Below are positions 52,001 through 63,243 of a stretch of 64,000 bases of DNA, piece after piece. The stretch is from NCBI GenBank assembly GCA_006176705.1, contig QRFJ01000373.1:556705-620704 (forward strand). The letters are read 5' to 3'. A program made the position numbers and the translations under genes. The notes beneath the pieces were generated by a model. The model did not search any database. It was not told the DNA's origin and saw nothing but the letters and a program-made list of their open reading frames with translations. The DNA is from Cocos nucifera (taxonomy: Eukaryota; Streptophyta; Magnoliopsida; Arecales; Arecaceae). Each line of letters starts with the position of its first letter. Position 1 is the stretch's first letter.

Positions 52001-54902
52001 CACCCATGCCCATGCCCATGCTTGTGCATGCTTCCATGCCCAGACATGCCCACGGGCATTATCAAATACTTATATAATTACACAGATTAGTTTGCAAAGG
52101 GAGAGAATTAAAGGACAGCGAGACAATTATTTAAAGTTGTGGTAGATATGCATTGTGAAGAAAATAAATAACACATGATATTTATATTGGATATTTTAGC
52201 TTCAAAGGGTTTTGCATATAATTGTAAAAACTTTTTTTTTTTGGTGTGTGTATTTTTGGGTGGGGGGGTGGGGCAGTGCGTTGACTGGCGTGAGAATTTA
52301 CCCTAACTTTCATAGACAACTGCATATATGGCATCTGACTCTTCCAATGGGCTACCATAGGTAACAAGAGCAAAATAGCATTTCAAGAGCTACTGTTCCA
52401 ACGTTTGCTTTTGAATCAACATTATTAGTTATGCTTTTTGTGCCGATGCAGGTATATGCTTGGGGAAGAGGGGAGCATGGGAGGCTTGGATTTGGAGATG
52501 ACAAAAGCAGCAAAATGGTGCCCCAGAAGGTTCAGCTCCTAGCTGGGCAAGATATTGTTCAGGTAAACTAGCAAATAATACAGTTGCATCTTTTCAAGTC
52601 AGATTTGCTATTTACCCTGTCTAAGCTTGGCTAATCTTGGTTTGCCATGCTTAAACTTTTGTTCGTCTCAAGATTAAAAGAATTAATTTTGATGTTTCCA
52701 ATCCGAAGCCATCTCTGACAGCTTGATTTGTTCTTGTAATATTCAGGTATCCTGTGGAGGCACTCATTCAGTTGCATGCACACGTGATGGACGAATGTTT
52801 TCGGTAAGCAATTCCGTGCTTCTAACTGTTTTTTTTTTTTTTTGAATTAATTTCTCTTAAAAGCAATATGAGTTCACATATATTTCATAAAACTAAGGGG
52901 TTTTTTGCAGAAATAATCTATTCAACTATTAGATTTGCAGAAAGGGCCACATTCTTTTTTTCAGAAACAATTTGTTTTGAATTTTTGAGCACCATTAGAC
53001 CCTATGCTTTTTAACTGCTTATGAAAACATTTTGAGCGTACATTGACTTGTATTGCATTTGCATCCATTATCAATTTGTGTGCATTGACAAAGATAAATG
53101 CATGCATTCATCTGATGGTAGGGGGCATAATGGCGAGTAAAACCCAAAGTGGACCGTTTGTACAAAAGAAAAAATAGTGGCCCCTTTTACAAATATATAA
53201 ACGAATGGGATTTTTTTTCCACAAAATACCCTAGAAATAAATAGTAAACTTGGATATTACCTTCATCCAAATTCCACTTTTTTGAGTACATCATTTAGTA
53301 CTATTGGTTCCCGGTGCTTGATTGAATAGCTGAAATGTGGCTATCCTATGAGATGTCAGAGAAAATTTATCTGCAGCCACTGTCACGGATCTCAATTTTT
53401 TAATTATAAATTGAGAAAATATATAACTAAACTTGATGATTAAATTTTGAAGTGGAAGTTGATGACTTCTATATACTGCTGACTGGGATGGTGATTAGTT
53501 AGTATACTGTGCTGATCATAAGCTGAGTCAAACTGTGGCAGTAATTGTAACAATATCATGATATCTACAACTTAATCTAACAAGCTGAAGCAGTTCTCAG
53601 GTTTTTCTTTTGCGTGTTTCAGAAGAAATGGGAGCTTTATATTTACGTGAACAAGTCAAGCTGGATCTAATGTTTCGTCTAGTTTCCTTCTTCATTACTA
53701 TAGCGTCTACTCAAATTGCTTTACTTCCTGTCCGTAAAATCTCTTAATGACCCGCCTTAATTGTGTTAGTCAATGAGATCCAAGATGATATTAAGACTTT
53801 TTCACTTTCCAAAAGAGGAAAATAGTTATAATATTAACAATCGATGCAAAAAAAACATTCATTAGACATGTCCTGATCTCATTGATTGATTGCAGCTGTC
53901 CATCTCAGCAAAGTGATTTACAGGAGGGTCAATGGTCATGTCAAATACTACTCTTAGCTATCGACCTATTGTTTATATCCTTAATCTATTGGTAGACCCA
54001 CAAGGTACAACTTGCCCATTTTGTCTCACAAAGCTTTGACTAGTGGCTAGGACTTGAAACCAAGTTCTTCATCCATTGGACCACAAATAATGAAAAAAAT
54101 TAGTTTGCTTTAATCAATCAAGTGGTTTGGGGTTGCAATGGATTTTGCATCCTACAAGGTAAGCAAAGAGATTTGACTGGACAATGTAGTTTCACTAATT
54201 AGCAGCTGTAGAAATATCTAGCAGAAGTACACACGCTCATGGGAGGCTGAAGAGTTTGCAATGCATCCTTTTTATCCCCCTTTTGATTGGATGCCTATGA
54301 TTCCTTGCATCCCAGACAATAATATAAGACTAGCTGCTCTTATTGAGTCTCAAAATATATAGCTGTGGGCCTGTTTAGATGATACTTGGGTGACAAAATC
54401 AAATCTTTCTGCCAAGTACCATTCACATAATTCTTGTCAATGACTCGAATGGACTAGCTTTATTGTCCTTGGTGGAATTAGGTGACTCAAAACTTCTCTC
54501 CTGCTTGATGGTGCAAGTTATGTGCATCCATATGCATCTGAAAGATGAGGACTCTATTGCAAGATTGCTTCAACTTGACTAGAGCTTGGATTAATTAGTG
54601 GACATCATTCATCAACTTATATTTTCATTTGTTTATGGTTAAATAATTTTTATTAGATGGAGCTTAGTATTTGGTTCCTGATCATATGTTGACAGTATGG
54701 AAGAGGAGACCATGGGCGTCTCGGTTATGGTAGGAAAGTGACAACCGGTCACCCAATGGAAGTGCCTATAGACTTGCCACCACCAAAGAATTGTCTCAGC
54801 ACTAGTGGGCTATGGTGTGCTAAGTTTGTTGCCTGTGGCGGACGTCATACTTTAGCAATTGCCGCATGGATGGATGAGCCTGAACAGGCACCACCGAGCT
54901 AA
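37071..54902 (+). CDS. RCC1-repeat beta-propeller protein (UVR8-like superfamily)
   Basis: A complete 399-residue protein made of RCC1 repeats, which should fold as a seven-bladed propeller. Eleven exons: 37071-37111, 37210-37354, 37472-37588, 37673-37733, 37840-37958, 45071-45156, 45253-45454, 46882-46935, 52452-52562, 52747-52803 and 54696-54902. They total 1200 nt with consistent phases. Repeat landmarks are WGSGEDGQLG (14-23), FTWGWNQRGTLGH (from 64), AYAWGGNEYGQCG (from 119), VWTWGQPWPPGD (from 178), LWAWGNNEYGQLGTGD (from 224), VYAWGRGEHGRLGFGD (from 276) and FSYGRGDHGRLGYG (from 330). Each is followed by a GG-x-H core such as AAGGWHSTAL. It resembles the Arabidopsis RCC1-family proteins of about 390-400 residues (At3g02510/At5g16040 type, from memory). 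It is not UVR8 itself: the GWRHT motifs and C-terminal COP1-binding tail are absent. The partner is unknown. The frame is intact and ends DEPEQAPPS. Confidence 0.95.
37355..37377 (+). repeat. (CT)n microsatellite directly at the intron 2 donor
   Basis: The intron starts GTCTCTCTCT..., so the 5' splice site (CAT then GTCTCT) lacks the usual GTAAG context and abuts the repeat. The 117 bp intron is required: reading through puts a stop before the next blade. The exon junction H62-L63 is confirmed by the conserved LFTWGWNQRG that follows. Confidence 0.8.
40615..40758 (+). repeat. 72 bp tandem duplication
   Basis: Copies 40615-40686 and 40687-40758 start gtaagaagtaacaatat and differ at about two positions (cattcgagc versus catccaagc). 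Confidence 0.95.
40840..43200 (-). mobile_element. RTE-type LINE remnant in RCC1-gene intron 5
   Basis: Non-LTR retrotransposon relic on the minus strand. Near 41890-41840 it reads DLIFVELENACNRM, a decayed form of the RT block usually seen as DLEKAYDRVPR. Near 41635-41590 it reads ILFADDIVLIND, the F-A-D-D catalytic block. At about 40870-40905 the complement of tgaactatttgggatcaact resembles the RTE 3' end (GACCCCAAATAGTTGGGA). Stops and frameshifts run throughout. Two internal duplications (about 42418-42540 and 42850-43125) add to the disorder. The 5' limit is uncertain. Confidence 0.6.
45455..46881 (+). other. RCC1-repeat gene intron 7
   Basis: AT-rich, 1.4 kb, nothing recognised beyond the splice signals (gtgtgt donor; tttcccag acceptor). 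Confidence 0.6.
47101..47657. mobile_element. hAT-like MITE
   Basis: Starts TAGGGTTGGCAAT and ends attgcctccccta, so the ends are inverted copies of TAGGGGWGGCAAT, the form seen in hAT-like plant MITEs. Inner parts pair loosely (ccaggttgg left, aggttggtataacc right). Flanks gttttatc and atttgatc agree at 6 of 8 positions, fitting an aged 8 bp target duplication. No coding capacity. Confidence 0.55.
48715..49190. repeat. CT-rich imperfect repeats
   Basis: Three to four related blocks of roughly 110-180 bp share ctctccttctctct, gataaatgccgat and gatcgcac words (about 48770-48830, 48885-48940, 49130-49170). A near-palindrome cccatgcattgcacgg lies just upstream at 48542-48557. Open frames on both strands are by-products. 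Class unknown. Confidence 0.45.
49353..49722. mobile_element. AT-rich MITE-like inverted-repeat element
   Basis: The left end aatactctatgaaggagtat pairs with the complement of the right-end atactcttccatagagtat. The interior is over 80% AT, and both flanks are (TA)n tracts. Confidence 0.5.
50333..50535 (-). repeat. Dispersed CAAGG-ended short element, copy 3 (inverted)
   Basis: Reads on the minus strand from caaggattcaggtcccag to cctacaagatttaaaat, in the same block order as the copies at 537-744 and 4202-4414 but with opposite orientation. Confidence 0.6.
51655..51739 (+). mobile_element. RTE-type LINE 3' tail
   Basis: The sequence catgtagccgaccccaacta, then ctttgggattaaggc ending in ttgagttgagttgag, is the conserved 3' end and short tandem tail of plant RTE LINEs or SINEs borrowing it. 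It is strongly 5' truncated. Confidence 0.6.
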
Positions 54903-55790
54903 AGACTACTCAGTCCACACTCTGAACTACTGTGTGTCGGAATACTCCTAATTTGAGGACCTAAATTGCTAGTTCTATTGTGGAGAAAAGTATATGTTTT
55001 ATATAAATGAATTAGGATGAGAGTATCTCTGTTTCAATACAACATTTTTCTTCGGAGAGGGGGTGTGTCAGGTAACTAATCAAGCCTGTTGTTTATAACT
55101 CTTCTGGCTCATGTGCGGTGCTCCCGACATTTGGCGGAAGAATTCAGCATATCATCTTTGAAATAATGAAGGGCTCTTCTGCACACACGTGTTGATGTGT
55201 GCGCTTTCAATGACTACCACAGCTACATATTTTCCTTCAACATAGAACCGAGGTCTTGCATAAAAACCTGACCTTGCTTAAATTCTATTTGAAGTGGACT
55301 TGTTTGCTCTCTCTCTCTCTCTGTGTGTGTGTGTGGATTTTTAAAAACTTAAGTATGAAATGTTATTGCATGGAATGAACGAATGATGAATGAAATGTTG
55401 CATGGATTTGAAAACTCATCTCTCTGCTAATAAATGGCTTGCAATCTGATCTAAATATACCTTTTTGTCATTCCTAATTTGGAGCCAAAGCTTTGGACTG
55501 GACGCAAGAAACTGGCAAAAGTGAATCTTCTCTCGAAAAAAAGGCCGAAGGATTAAATTTGGAGAGGAATCTAGCACCACTTTACTCGTGTTTATTTTAG
55601 CTTGCGGCACATCACGCAACCTACTGCTTAGCTTTGGTGATAAGAGAGTATCCATATCTTGTAATAAGGGCTCTGCTTGCTTAGAACTAAAAAGAGGTGA
55701 TCGTACCATCGCAAATGGCAGCATGATGGCTGCTAGAAATGATGGGGAAATAAAGCAGCGGTCACCTTTTTGTCCTAACAATCCATGCAC
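54903..55790 (+). other. 3' flank of the RCC1-repeat gene
   Basis: Likely 3' UTR (AT-rich, tatataaatgaat near 54999) followed by intergenic DNA. A (CT)n-(GT)n tract lies at 55309-55334. No clean AATAAA is present. Confidence 0.4.
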
Positions 55791-55836
55791 CTTTGTCTCA
55801 AAAAAAAAAAAAAAAAAAAAACAGGTTCCATGCACC
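55782..55836. repeat. Poly-A stub between 10 bp direct repeats
   Basis: A run of 22 A (55800-55821) lies in a 35 bp stretch bounded by two copies of tccatgcacc (55782-55791 and 55827-55836). This looks like a minimal, 5'-truncated retroposition with its target duplication, or a chance repeat. Confidence 0.4.
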
Positions 55837-56741
55837 AATTTCCGTGTGTCATCAACCCAAGTTTCAAGAAATATTGAGCCGGTAGCGTTTGAGAAAGCAC
55901 AGTTGCAAAGGATTTAGACTTCCAACGAGTCAACGCAAAGCATCTGCCAATATTCCTAGAAAACATGGAAATGTCAAAACAAAAAATAGTGAAAATATAA
56001 GAAGGAAAGGGCGGTGGAAAGTGGAAACATGCTTGGATCCAACTGCAATTTGGATGAAGTCAGCTACTCCATTCGGTGAAGGTGCACCAACTTAGGGTTG
56101 GTACACAATAACATTTTCATACCTAGGGTTGAAATTGATTCCAAGTCGAATCACATGCAAAGTCATAACAAGTTGCATTTCTTCTTCCTATTTGGCTGTC
56201 AAGATGATCAATGCCTGAACTAGATGCCTCTCATACAAAGAGTAATTTGAAAAATAGAAGGTGTGTAACTCCTATGCACCTTATATTTTCACATCAGCCT
56301 CACCAACGAGCTTCAAATCATACCTAAAATGGCTAACCTCACCTCAAACAAGACTCGTTTACAATGAGTTTTTAGCTTGGACCATGGCCACACCTTCGAG
56401 TCTTATCCTATGATCAAGCTTTTATAAGTAAATGGAGTTCATTCGAGCTCTCGAGCTTATAGGTGGGGTAAGCACTAGGCATATGTATTTTTGGCAGAAA
56501 ATTTTGATGATTGCGAAGTGTAGATGAGATAAGTTACCATGTTCTGCACCACATGGAAAAAGAGTCAGATAAAAACAGAGAACAAAAATTAAAAAAAAAA
56601 AAGTAGGAAGACTTCTTTGCCATCGATGTTTAGAGACCAACCAACAGCCCCATAAAATTTTGGAAAAAAGACTGGCTCTAAGTAATTCTACAAGAGATCT
56701 GCCATGACATGATTCATTAGAATACATGATAACAGAATTTT

Positions 56742-56786
<45 letters not shown>

Positions 56787-57410
56787 ATCACAGGACTGCT
56801 ACTAATATGGTATGCATGGTACATATAGATGAAATGAAGCTAAAGCTCGAATGAAAATTTAAGCATGTGCTAAGGAAAAAAAGACACTGGCTGATGATGA
56901 AAAATGTTTTTCTCTATAATATTCGATGATTTTAAGCATTGCTGTTGGACTGGTCCCATGCAACAGGAACCAACTGGTTGATATGCAAGTGGATAACATG
57001 TGGAAAAGCTAAATCCAATCTTTTTGACAGTCATATACATTAATGCTGGAATACCAATAGCCCATGTAGACTAAAGTGACAATGAGAATCTATCTAATAA
57101 ACATAGGATAAGGTCTGAATTTATGGTAATCAAGGCTTGAACTTATGCTAGTTTACCATTTGGGAATTCGTATAGGATGGGGCGGAGAAGATGGTACCAA
57201 GGCAGGATGTTGGAGTCTTAGAACAAAACTAAAGGCTGAGTGACAGGAGCAAACAAACAAATTTCCACAACTAGAATATGATTAAGTTTCAACAAAGAGC
57301 ATCTATGAAGGCATTCATGAATGCTTAGAGCTTGGATGTAAGCATGCCACAATGCACAAACACCCCAAAACACATGCACCCGGTGCAGTGGCATAAGTGG
57401 ATTGACAAAT
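55837..57410. other. Intergenic DNA
   Basis: No gene recognised. A (TA)n tract occupies 56743-56783. Confidence 0.5.
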
Positions 57411-57418
57411 AGAGGGAA

Positions 57419-59003
57419 TGCTATAAGGCAAAAGACTATTAGCGACCGCCGTCGCTAATAGTTCTTTAATCATTGCTAATACTAGTAGCGATGGTAAAGC
57501 TATCGCAACTAATCTCATCGCTAATTATCTTCATTAGTGACTGTGATTTAACCATTGTTGATAGAGATAATTAGCGACGATATTAATGACAAAATTTCAT
57601 CACTAATAATTTTAATTTTTTTAATTAAAAAATTAAAAAAATTATTAGCAACGGTGGTTACCGTCTCTATCGCCATTGCTAATGGTTTTTTATTTTTTAA
57701 TTAAAATTTTAAAAAACTATAAATGCCATCACTAATAATGTTTAATTTTTTTAAAAAAATATAATTAAATATTTTAAAATCTATTTTAATCACAGTAATA
57801 AGTAATAATATTTTTAAAATTTGTTATAAATCAAATAATAATTATTTAACATAATTATAAATATAAAAATTAATTATATTATATTAAAAATATAAATTAT
57901 ATAATTTTATAAATTTATACTGCTTTACAAGAATTAAAATTACATACATATCAAAATAAAAAATTCACGTAAGATCCTCCTCATCATTCTCCTCATCCTT
58001 CTTCTGCTTCTGTACATCCTCTCTAGCAGTTGGTGGATGAGAGCTGGATGTCCTAGCATCCTGTAATGAAGAAAATTAAAATATTATTAATAAGTTTCAA
58101 TATGAAAGCGTATGTATCGATATGGAGACGTATATTTCAATATACTACTTCAACTCTCGAACAGATTATTCCTACACGTTCCATTCGATGATATAGAATG
58201 ATAAATACCCCTGATCCATCGATTGGATAGTTAAATTGAATTTGTACCCCTTAGGTCTTCTTTCGAAACTCAAGTTTAAATATGTGAAGCTTCTAAATAT
58301 AAAAATTTAAAATAAGTTAAGAAAATTATAGCTAGACTTACTTGCTGTGATGGTTATGACAATGAGCCCAGCTGATCGTGCAGATGCAGGTTTTGGAGAA
58401 TCTTAATGATCATATCGCATATGGCCTTGGAAGCTCTGAGGTTGTTGGCTCGAAAACCTTCACACGACTTCATCCACATGTATGTCATCCATGTCTGAAT
58501 CATCGAGCCTTGAGAGGAGGATGTCGATGAAAAATATTGAGCTATTGGAGGGTCGAAGCTATAGCCGAATCTTATAACTCGGCTCCTACTCACATGTTTG
58601 ATGGCCCTAAGCCATCCCTCCAGGTTAAGGAGGGGTTGAGAGTATGGGTCCTCACTGTGCTGCAATACGAGATACTCCATATAATCCATTTATATAGTTT
58701 AGAAATTTATTAGTCCATACATATCAATATATATAAAAATTTAACAAATAATATTTTAAGTTGTTATCGCGATCTGTCGAGATCGAGGATCTAAGTAATC
58801 ACCGATTCTACTAGACTGGTGTGTGGCTTTCCATATCTGCAGCTATCTTGGTGTACGACCCAACTGTCATATCTATAATAGATAAATAATAAAATTAAAT
58901 TAATTAAAATATATATATGATCAATTTAATATAAAATTAATTTAAGTGTAGAATTTTTATTAATATGTCGGCCACAACATGTGTACCAATAGAGCCATCA
59001 ATA
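57419..59003 (-). mobile_element. CACTA (En/Spm-type) transposon, 3' part, interrupted by copia
   Basis: The end near 57419 reads gctataaggcaaaagactat, then tagcgaccg, a decayed form of the CACTACAAGAAAA...TTAGCGACGG end of plant CACTA elements. Subterminal repeats built on ttagcgacg/cgtcgctaa follow in both orientations to about 57740. A transposase-like fragment (58354-58689) reads toward this end. The copia element beginning at about 59004 interrupts the rest, so the left limit is approximate and the far end lies beyond the window or is lost. Confidence 0.55.
58354..58689 (-). pseudogene. CACTA transposase C-terminal-like fragment
   Basis: A 111-codon frame starts MDYMEYLVLQHSEDPY and includes RVIRFGYSFDPPIAQYF with a Ser/Thr/Gln-rich stretch. 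The S-R-V-x-x-F-G pattern followed by low complexity recalls the C-terminal region of plant Ptta/En/Spm transposases. That match is weak, and the call leans on the CACTA-type repeats next to it. No catalytic motif is visible. Confidence 0.35.
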
Positions 59004-61488
59004 TGGATGATCGGATTGAAGGAACTAGATCTAGGATTTTATAGGTAGATCTTGAAACTTTTTCAAGATCTCATAGCGGAAGACTTAAATAAATCTAAAA
59101 TTTATTTAAATAACCATGTAAATACCTAGATCTTAGATTTATTACATGATCAAGGCATGATATTAAATCAGAAATTAAAATCAAATAGGAAAGTAAAAGG
59201 TTGATCAAATCAACCTAGATCTATACTACATCAAATGCAGGTATGAAGTTAATAGATCAGATCTATTATTTGAGCAAGTTTATATATTCTAATTTGCTGA
59301 TCCGAACTTGAGGATAAAATCATGAGCCGTACACATGTCCAGCCTCTAGGAGTCATCTACACGAGCCTACGATCTCTAATCTGAAATTCGATGCAGAAAA
59401 TCAGCACAGCATGCTAGTACTGTGCTGATCCTTCAACGATCGATCCGATGTTCCCTTCTTCAAAATTTGGACTCTCCAAAATATGAGAAGGAAGATGAGA
59501 GTTTGCTGATATGAGACTCTCTCAAAAAAACTCAAAAGAAAGGAGGAGAGATTGAAATTAAAATAGCCCTAGAAGAAGATTCTCTTCTTCTTCTCTTTTC
59601 TCTCACCTAGATACCTAGTTTGGTGCCTATGGAACCCCCATGCCCAAGGACCCTCTTCCTCTGATTTTTGTACACCCCAAATCTCTCCCAAAGCTCTATA
59701 TTTCATAAAAAAATCAGAATAAAATTCATCCAATAAATAAGAAAAAAGAAGAGTCCAAGTTAAGTCAAATTTCTAGACTAGGAATATCCAAACATGGAAA
59801 GTTGTTGGGGCGCCCAACTCTTAGGCGCCTCCTCCATAATTTTTGACGTGGACCAGCAAGGGAGGGCGCACAAAAAAGGAGATTATTTTCATAAAATAAG
59901 AGAAGAATTAATTGAAAGAGGGGTTAGCACTCAAGGAAAGATGTTTTGGTCAACAAGGATTCTATCTCATAGAATCCTAAGCAAAACTAATTTCTTCTTT
60001 GACTTGATCTTCCACCTAACTTCCAAATATGACTTGGAGGGAGAGAGAGGGCGTGAAAATCAGGAAGAAAGAGATTTTTCATGAAAAATATCTAAAAAAT
60101 AGGTTTGGGGGGCATTGGGACCAAGGTGGCGCAAGGAGATAGACTAGGACTCATATTTTGACTTGGTCAAACAAGATCTTTTAACCAAATAAAATTAAGA
60201 TTAAATCAACTCAATTAAATAAGATCCTAACCCATTTAAGGACTTAATTAAATTTAATTAAATAAGATTTAATTCTAATTTATTTTTTAATTAAATTAGA
60301 AAATTAGGTTAATCCAAGTCCTAGTTAGACTAGGACTAGTTTTTTCTTGCACTTAGCTTATCCAATAAACTAATTGAATTTGATCCAATCAAGCCCAAAC
60401 TAAATTTAATTAAATCATATTTAATTAAACTTAATCTCAGCTTATTGGTTTAATCAAATTAAGCTAATTAGCAATCCAATTGCTAATCGATCCTCCTGCA
60501 ATACTTGCACTAGGTTAAACACCAATCATATTGATTGTTTAATCCTAGAACGATTCTTAATCGTTGATCAACCAATCGATCAGATCGTAAGCTCTAATGT
60601 GTGTAACCTCATAGATTCGAACCTAAGTCGGTAGCATAGGAATAAATTTCTGTACCAATCGAAGTGACCATTTAGCAAAGATACTCGACGACTGGATAGG
60701 TTGAAGGTGTAGAACACCATCCTTAGAATCCATGCGGATATAGTTTTCATATAATTCATTCTCTTGACCAAAATCCTCGTAGGACATCTCAGAGTTAAAC
60801 TATCAACTCTGATCAGGTCGTCCACATTGTATTTCAAAATATTAAATCCATCTGATGATTTACCCTGGATAAGACTTTGCTAGATTGAAATACAGTGATG
60901 CATTATTCTTCAACTTTTGAAGTGGTCAATCCCATCTTGATCATACTCTGATTTTGCAAGTACTTGACTGTGCTTAGAAGCCTTCCGTTACTGAATTAGA
61001 AATTTAGTTAGTCCGGTATCAAAGCACAGTAAGTTACTTATAAGTCACTGAGGTGATCTCAGGTCTAAGAGATACTTATATCTATATCCCATCAGAGACA
61101 TTTTTGATAGCAGAATGCTCTAGAGTTGGTCACGTTCAATGACGATATACCCATACATCTCATTCATATGATATACCAGTATCTCCACACTTCTTGGTTA
61201 AGAGGATAACCAACCTATATGATATAAAGCGATCTATGCTCGATAGCTGTTGTCATCCTTATTAACAGTCTATTATTTGGTCGTGAACAAATTTAAGGAC
61301 TAATCGATAAATCCTCTCTTTATCAAAGCTAAATAGTCCTAAGGACTTTATCACAACAATGGAGTTCATTAGAAGATATAAACTTATGATGAAAAGGATG
61401 CCAAATTATTTTTATTAATTAATAAATCAATTATAATATCTCAACCGTTAACAGACTGACGATTGACTTTGGAATATAATTTTTAACA
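59004..61488 (-). repeat. 3' LTR of the copia element
   Basis: Begins TGTTAAAAATT at 61488 on the minus strand, right after the purine-rich tract. It most likely ends CCGATCATCCA at about 59004. At roughly 2.5 kb it is long for copia. The lower boundary is inferred from a TG/CA end and the change to CACTA-like sequence; the partner LTR is not in the window to confirm it. Confidence 0.6.
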
Positions 61489-61501
61489 ACTTTCACTTAT
61501 C

Positions 61502-61860
61502 CTAAAGCCACTCGGTATAGTATCTAATACCCATCTTCGACTTATGGTTGTCGAACTTCTTAATTGCCAGGGCATTAGTGAAGAGGTCGGTTAGATTTTT
61601 TTTTTCGTCGATCTTCTGAAGGTCGATGTCACCATGATCCACGATCTCACGGACCAAATGAAAGCGATGCAGAATATGCTTTGTCCGCTGGTGTGTCTTC
61701 GGTTTTTTTGCTTGAGCTATGGTGCCAGTGCTGTCGCAGTAGAGCAGAACTGGACCATCAATGAAGGATGCTACTCCGAGCTTGGTGATGAACTTACTCA
61801 GCCACATAGCTTTCTTTGCTGCATCTGATGCTGCCATGTACTATGCTTTGCAAACAAAGT
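61502..61860 (-). pseudogene. Copia RNase H domain
   Basis: Degrades the RNA of RNA-DNA hybrids during reverse transcription. Reads AASDAAKKAMWLSKFI, LLYCDSTGTIAQAKKP, then RTKHILHRFHLVREIV, the standard copia RNase H blocks with the CDS (D) motif kept. It ends with a stop 13 bp before the LTR. Confidence 0.85.
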
Positions 61861-61899
61861 CAGCCACTGTATGCTGCTTAAAATTTTTTCAGTAGATGG

Positions 61900-63118
61900 C
61901 TCCACCATTTAGAGTAAAGATATATCCCGATACACTTTTACTGTTATCATGATCAGATTGAAAGTTGGAGTCTGTAAATCCTACAAGCTTCAGATCTGAC
62001 TCACCATAAATCAATCATTGGCCTTAGTATTTCTCAAATACTTAAGGATGGTTTTAACCACCTTTCAGTAATTTTTTTCAGGGTCAGACTGGTATCTACT
62101 CACTACTCCTAGTGAGTATGCCATGTCTGATCTCGTACATGTCATTGCATACATAATAGGCCCCACTACAGAAGTATATGAAATTTCAGTCATACGATCT
62201 CTCTCTTCAGAAGTTGTCGGACAATCCTTCTTAGAGAGAAATTTTTTGGCCTATCGGAAGATAGCCCTTTTTGGAATTCTCCATACTGAATCTCTTCAGT
62301 ACAGTTTTTATGTACGTGGATTGGGATATACCAAGCATCCTTTTAGATCTATCCCTATAGATCTTCATCCCTAGGATGTAGGATGCTTCACCCAAGTCCT
62401 TCATGGAGAACTATGATGACAATCAGACTTTTATTCCTTATAGTGCGGGGATGTCATTCCCAATTAAGAGAATATCATCGACGTACAAAATAAGAAATAC
62501 CACTGTTAGACCATTTGCTCATTTGTAAATATAGGGTTCTTCTCCATTCTTAATGAAGCCATACATTTTGATCATTTTATCAAAATGCATGTTCCAACTT
62601 CAAGATGCCTGCTTCAATCTATAAATGGATCTCTGAAGCTTGCACACATTGGATTCATTTATGGATGTGAATCCTTCAAGTTGTATCATATACACCTCTT
62701 CAATTTGCTCTCTATTTAGGAAAGCTATCTTCACATCCATCTGTCAGATCTCATATTCTAGATGGGTAGCAATGACAAGCATGATCCAAATGGACTTGAG
62801 CATTGCCATAGAAAAAAACGTCTCGTCATAGTCAATATCATAACATTGACGATACCCCTTGGCAATCAGACGAACTTTATAGATCTCCATCTTTTCGTCT
62901 ATGCCCCTCTTCCTTTTGAAGACCCATTTACATCCAATAGATTTAACCCCGTCAGGTAGGTCAACTAATGTCCATACATCATTGATCTTCATAAAATTCA
63001 TTTCGGATCTCATGACTTTTAGCCATTTCTCAGAGTCGGATCTCTGCATCGCATCCATATAAGTGATCAGATTCTTATCATTCTCATCGAGTTCGATGGG
63101 ATCACCATCTTGGATCAA
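61900..63118 (-). pseudogene. Copia reverse transcriptase
   Basis: Copies element RNA into DNA. Landmarks in order are KWLKVMRSEMNFMKINDVW, GCKWVFKRKRG, the YDETF block, KQASWSWNMHFDKMI, and the catalytic LYVDDILL (about 62500-62470). KDLGEASYILGMKIYRD and SRYQSDPEKNYWKVVK follow. In-frame stops occur after LEYEI and near FSMKDLGE and elsewhere, so the gene is dead although the YVDD site survives. Confidence 0.85.
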
Positions 63119-63243
63119 GAATCCATAGTATCTATCTGGATGGTGGGGTACTCTGCTGGATCACCTTAATGGTGTGGGTTCATTAGGCTTTGAATCTGAT
63201 CGGATCAAATCCGACTTAGGTTCAATATTTTGTGTTAGACTTT

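Larger units (their letters stand above)
46936..52451 (+). other. RCC1-repeat gene intron 8 (5.5 kb)
   Basis: Holds an hAT-like MITE (47101-47657), CT-rich repeats (48715-49190), an AT-rich MITE-like element (49353-49722), an inverted CAAGG-ended repeat (50333-50535) and a LINE 3' tail (51655-51739). The remainder shows nothing recognisable. Confidence 0.7.

Noticed and set aside
37071..54902. UVR8 UV-B photoreceptor
   Set aside because: Same fold, but the UVR8 GWRHT tryptophan motifs and the C-terminal COP1-interaction tail are missing; blade sequences fit the generic RCC1-family group better.
59794..60084. Plus-strand 96-codon frame
   Set aside because: Lies inside the copia LTR on the opposite strand and shows no family signature.
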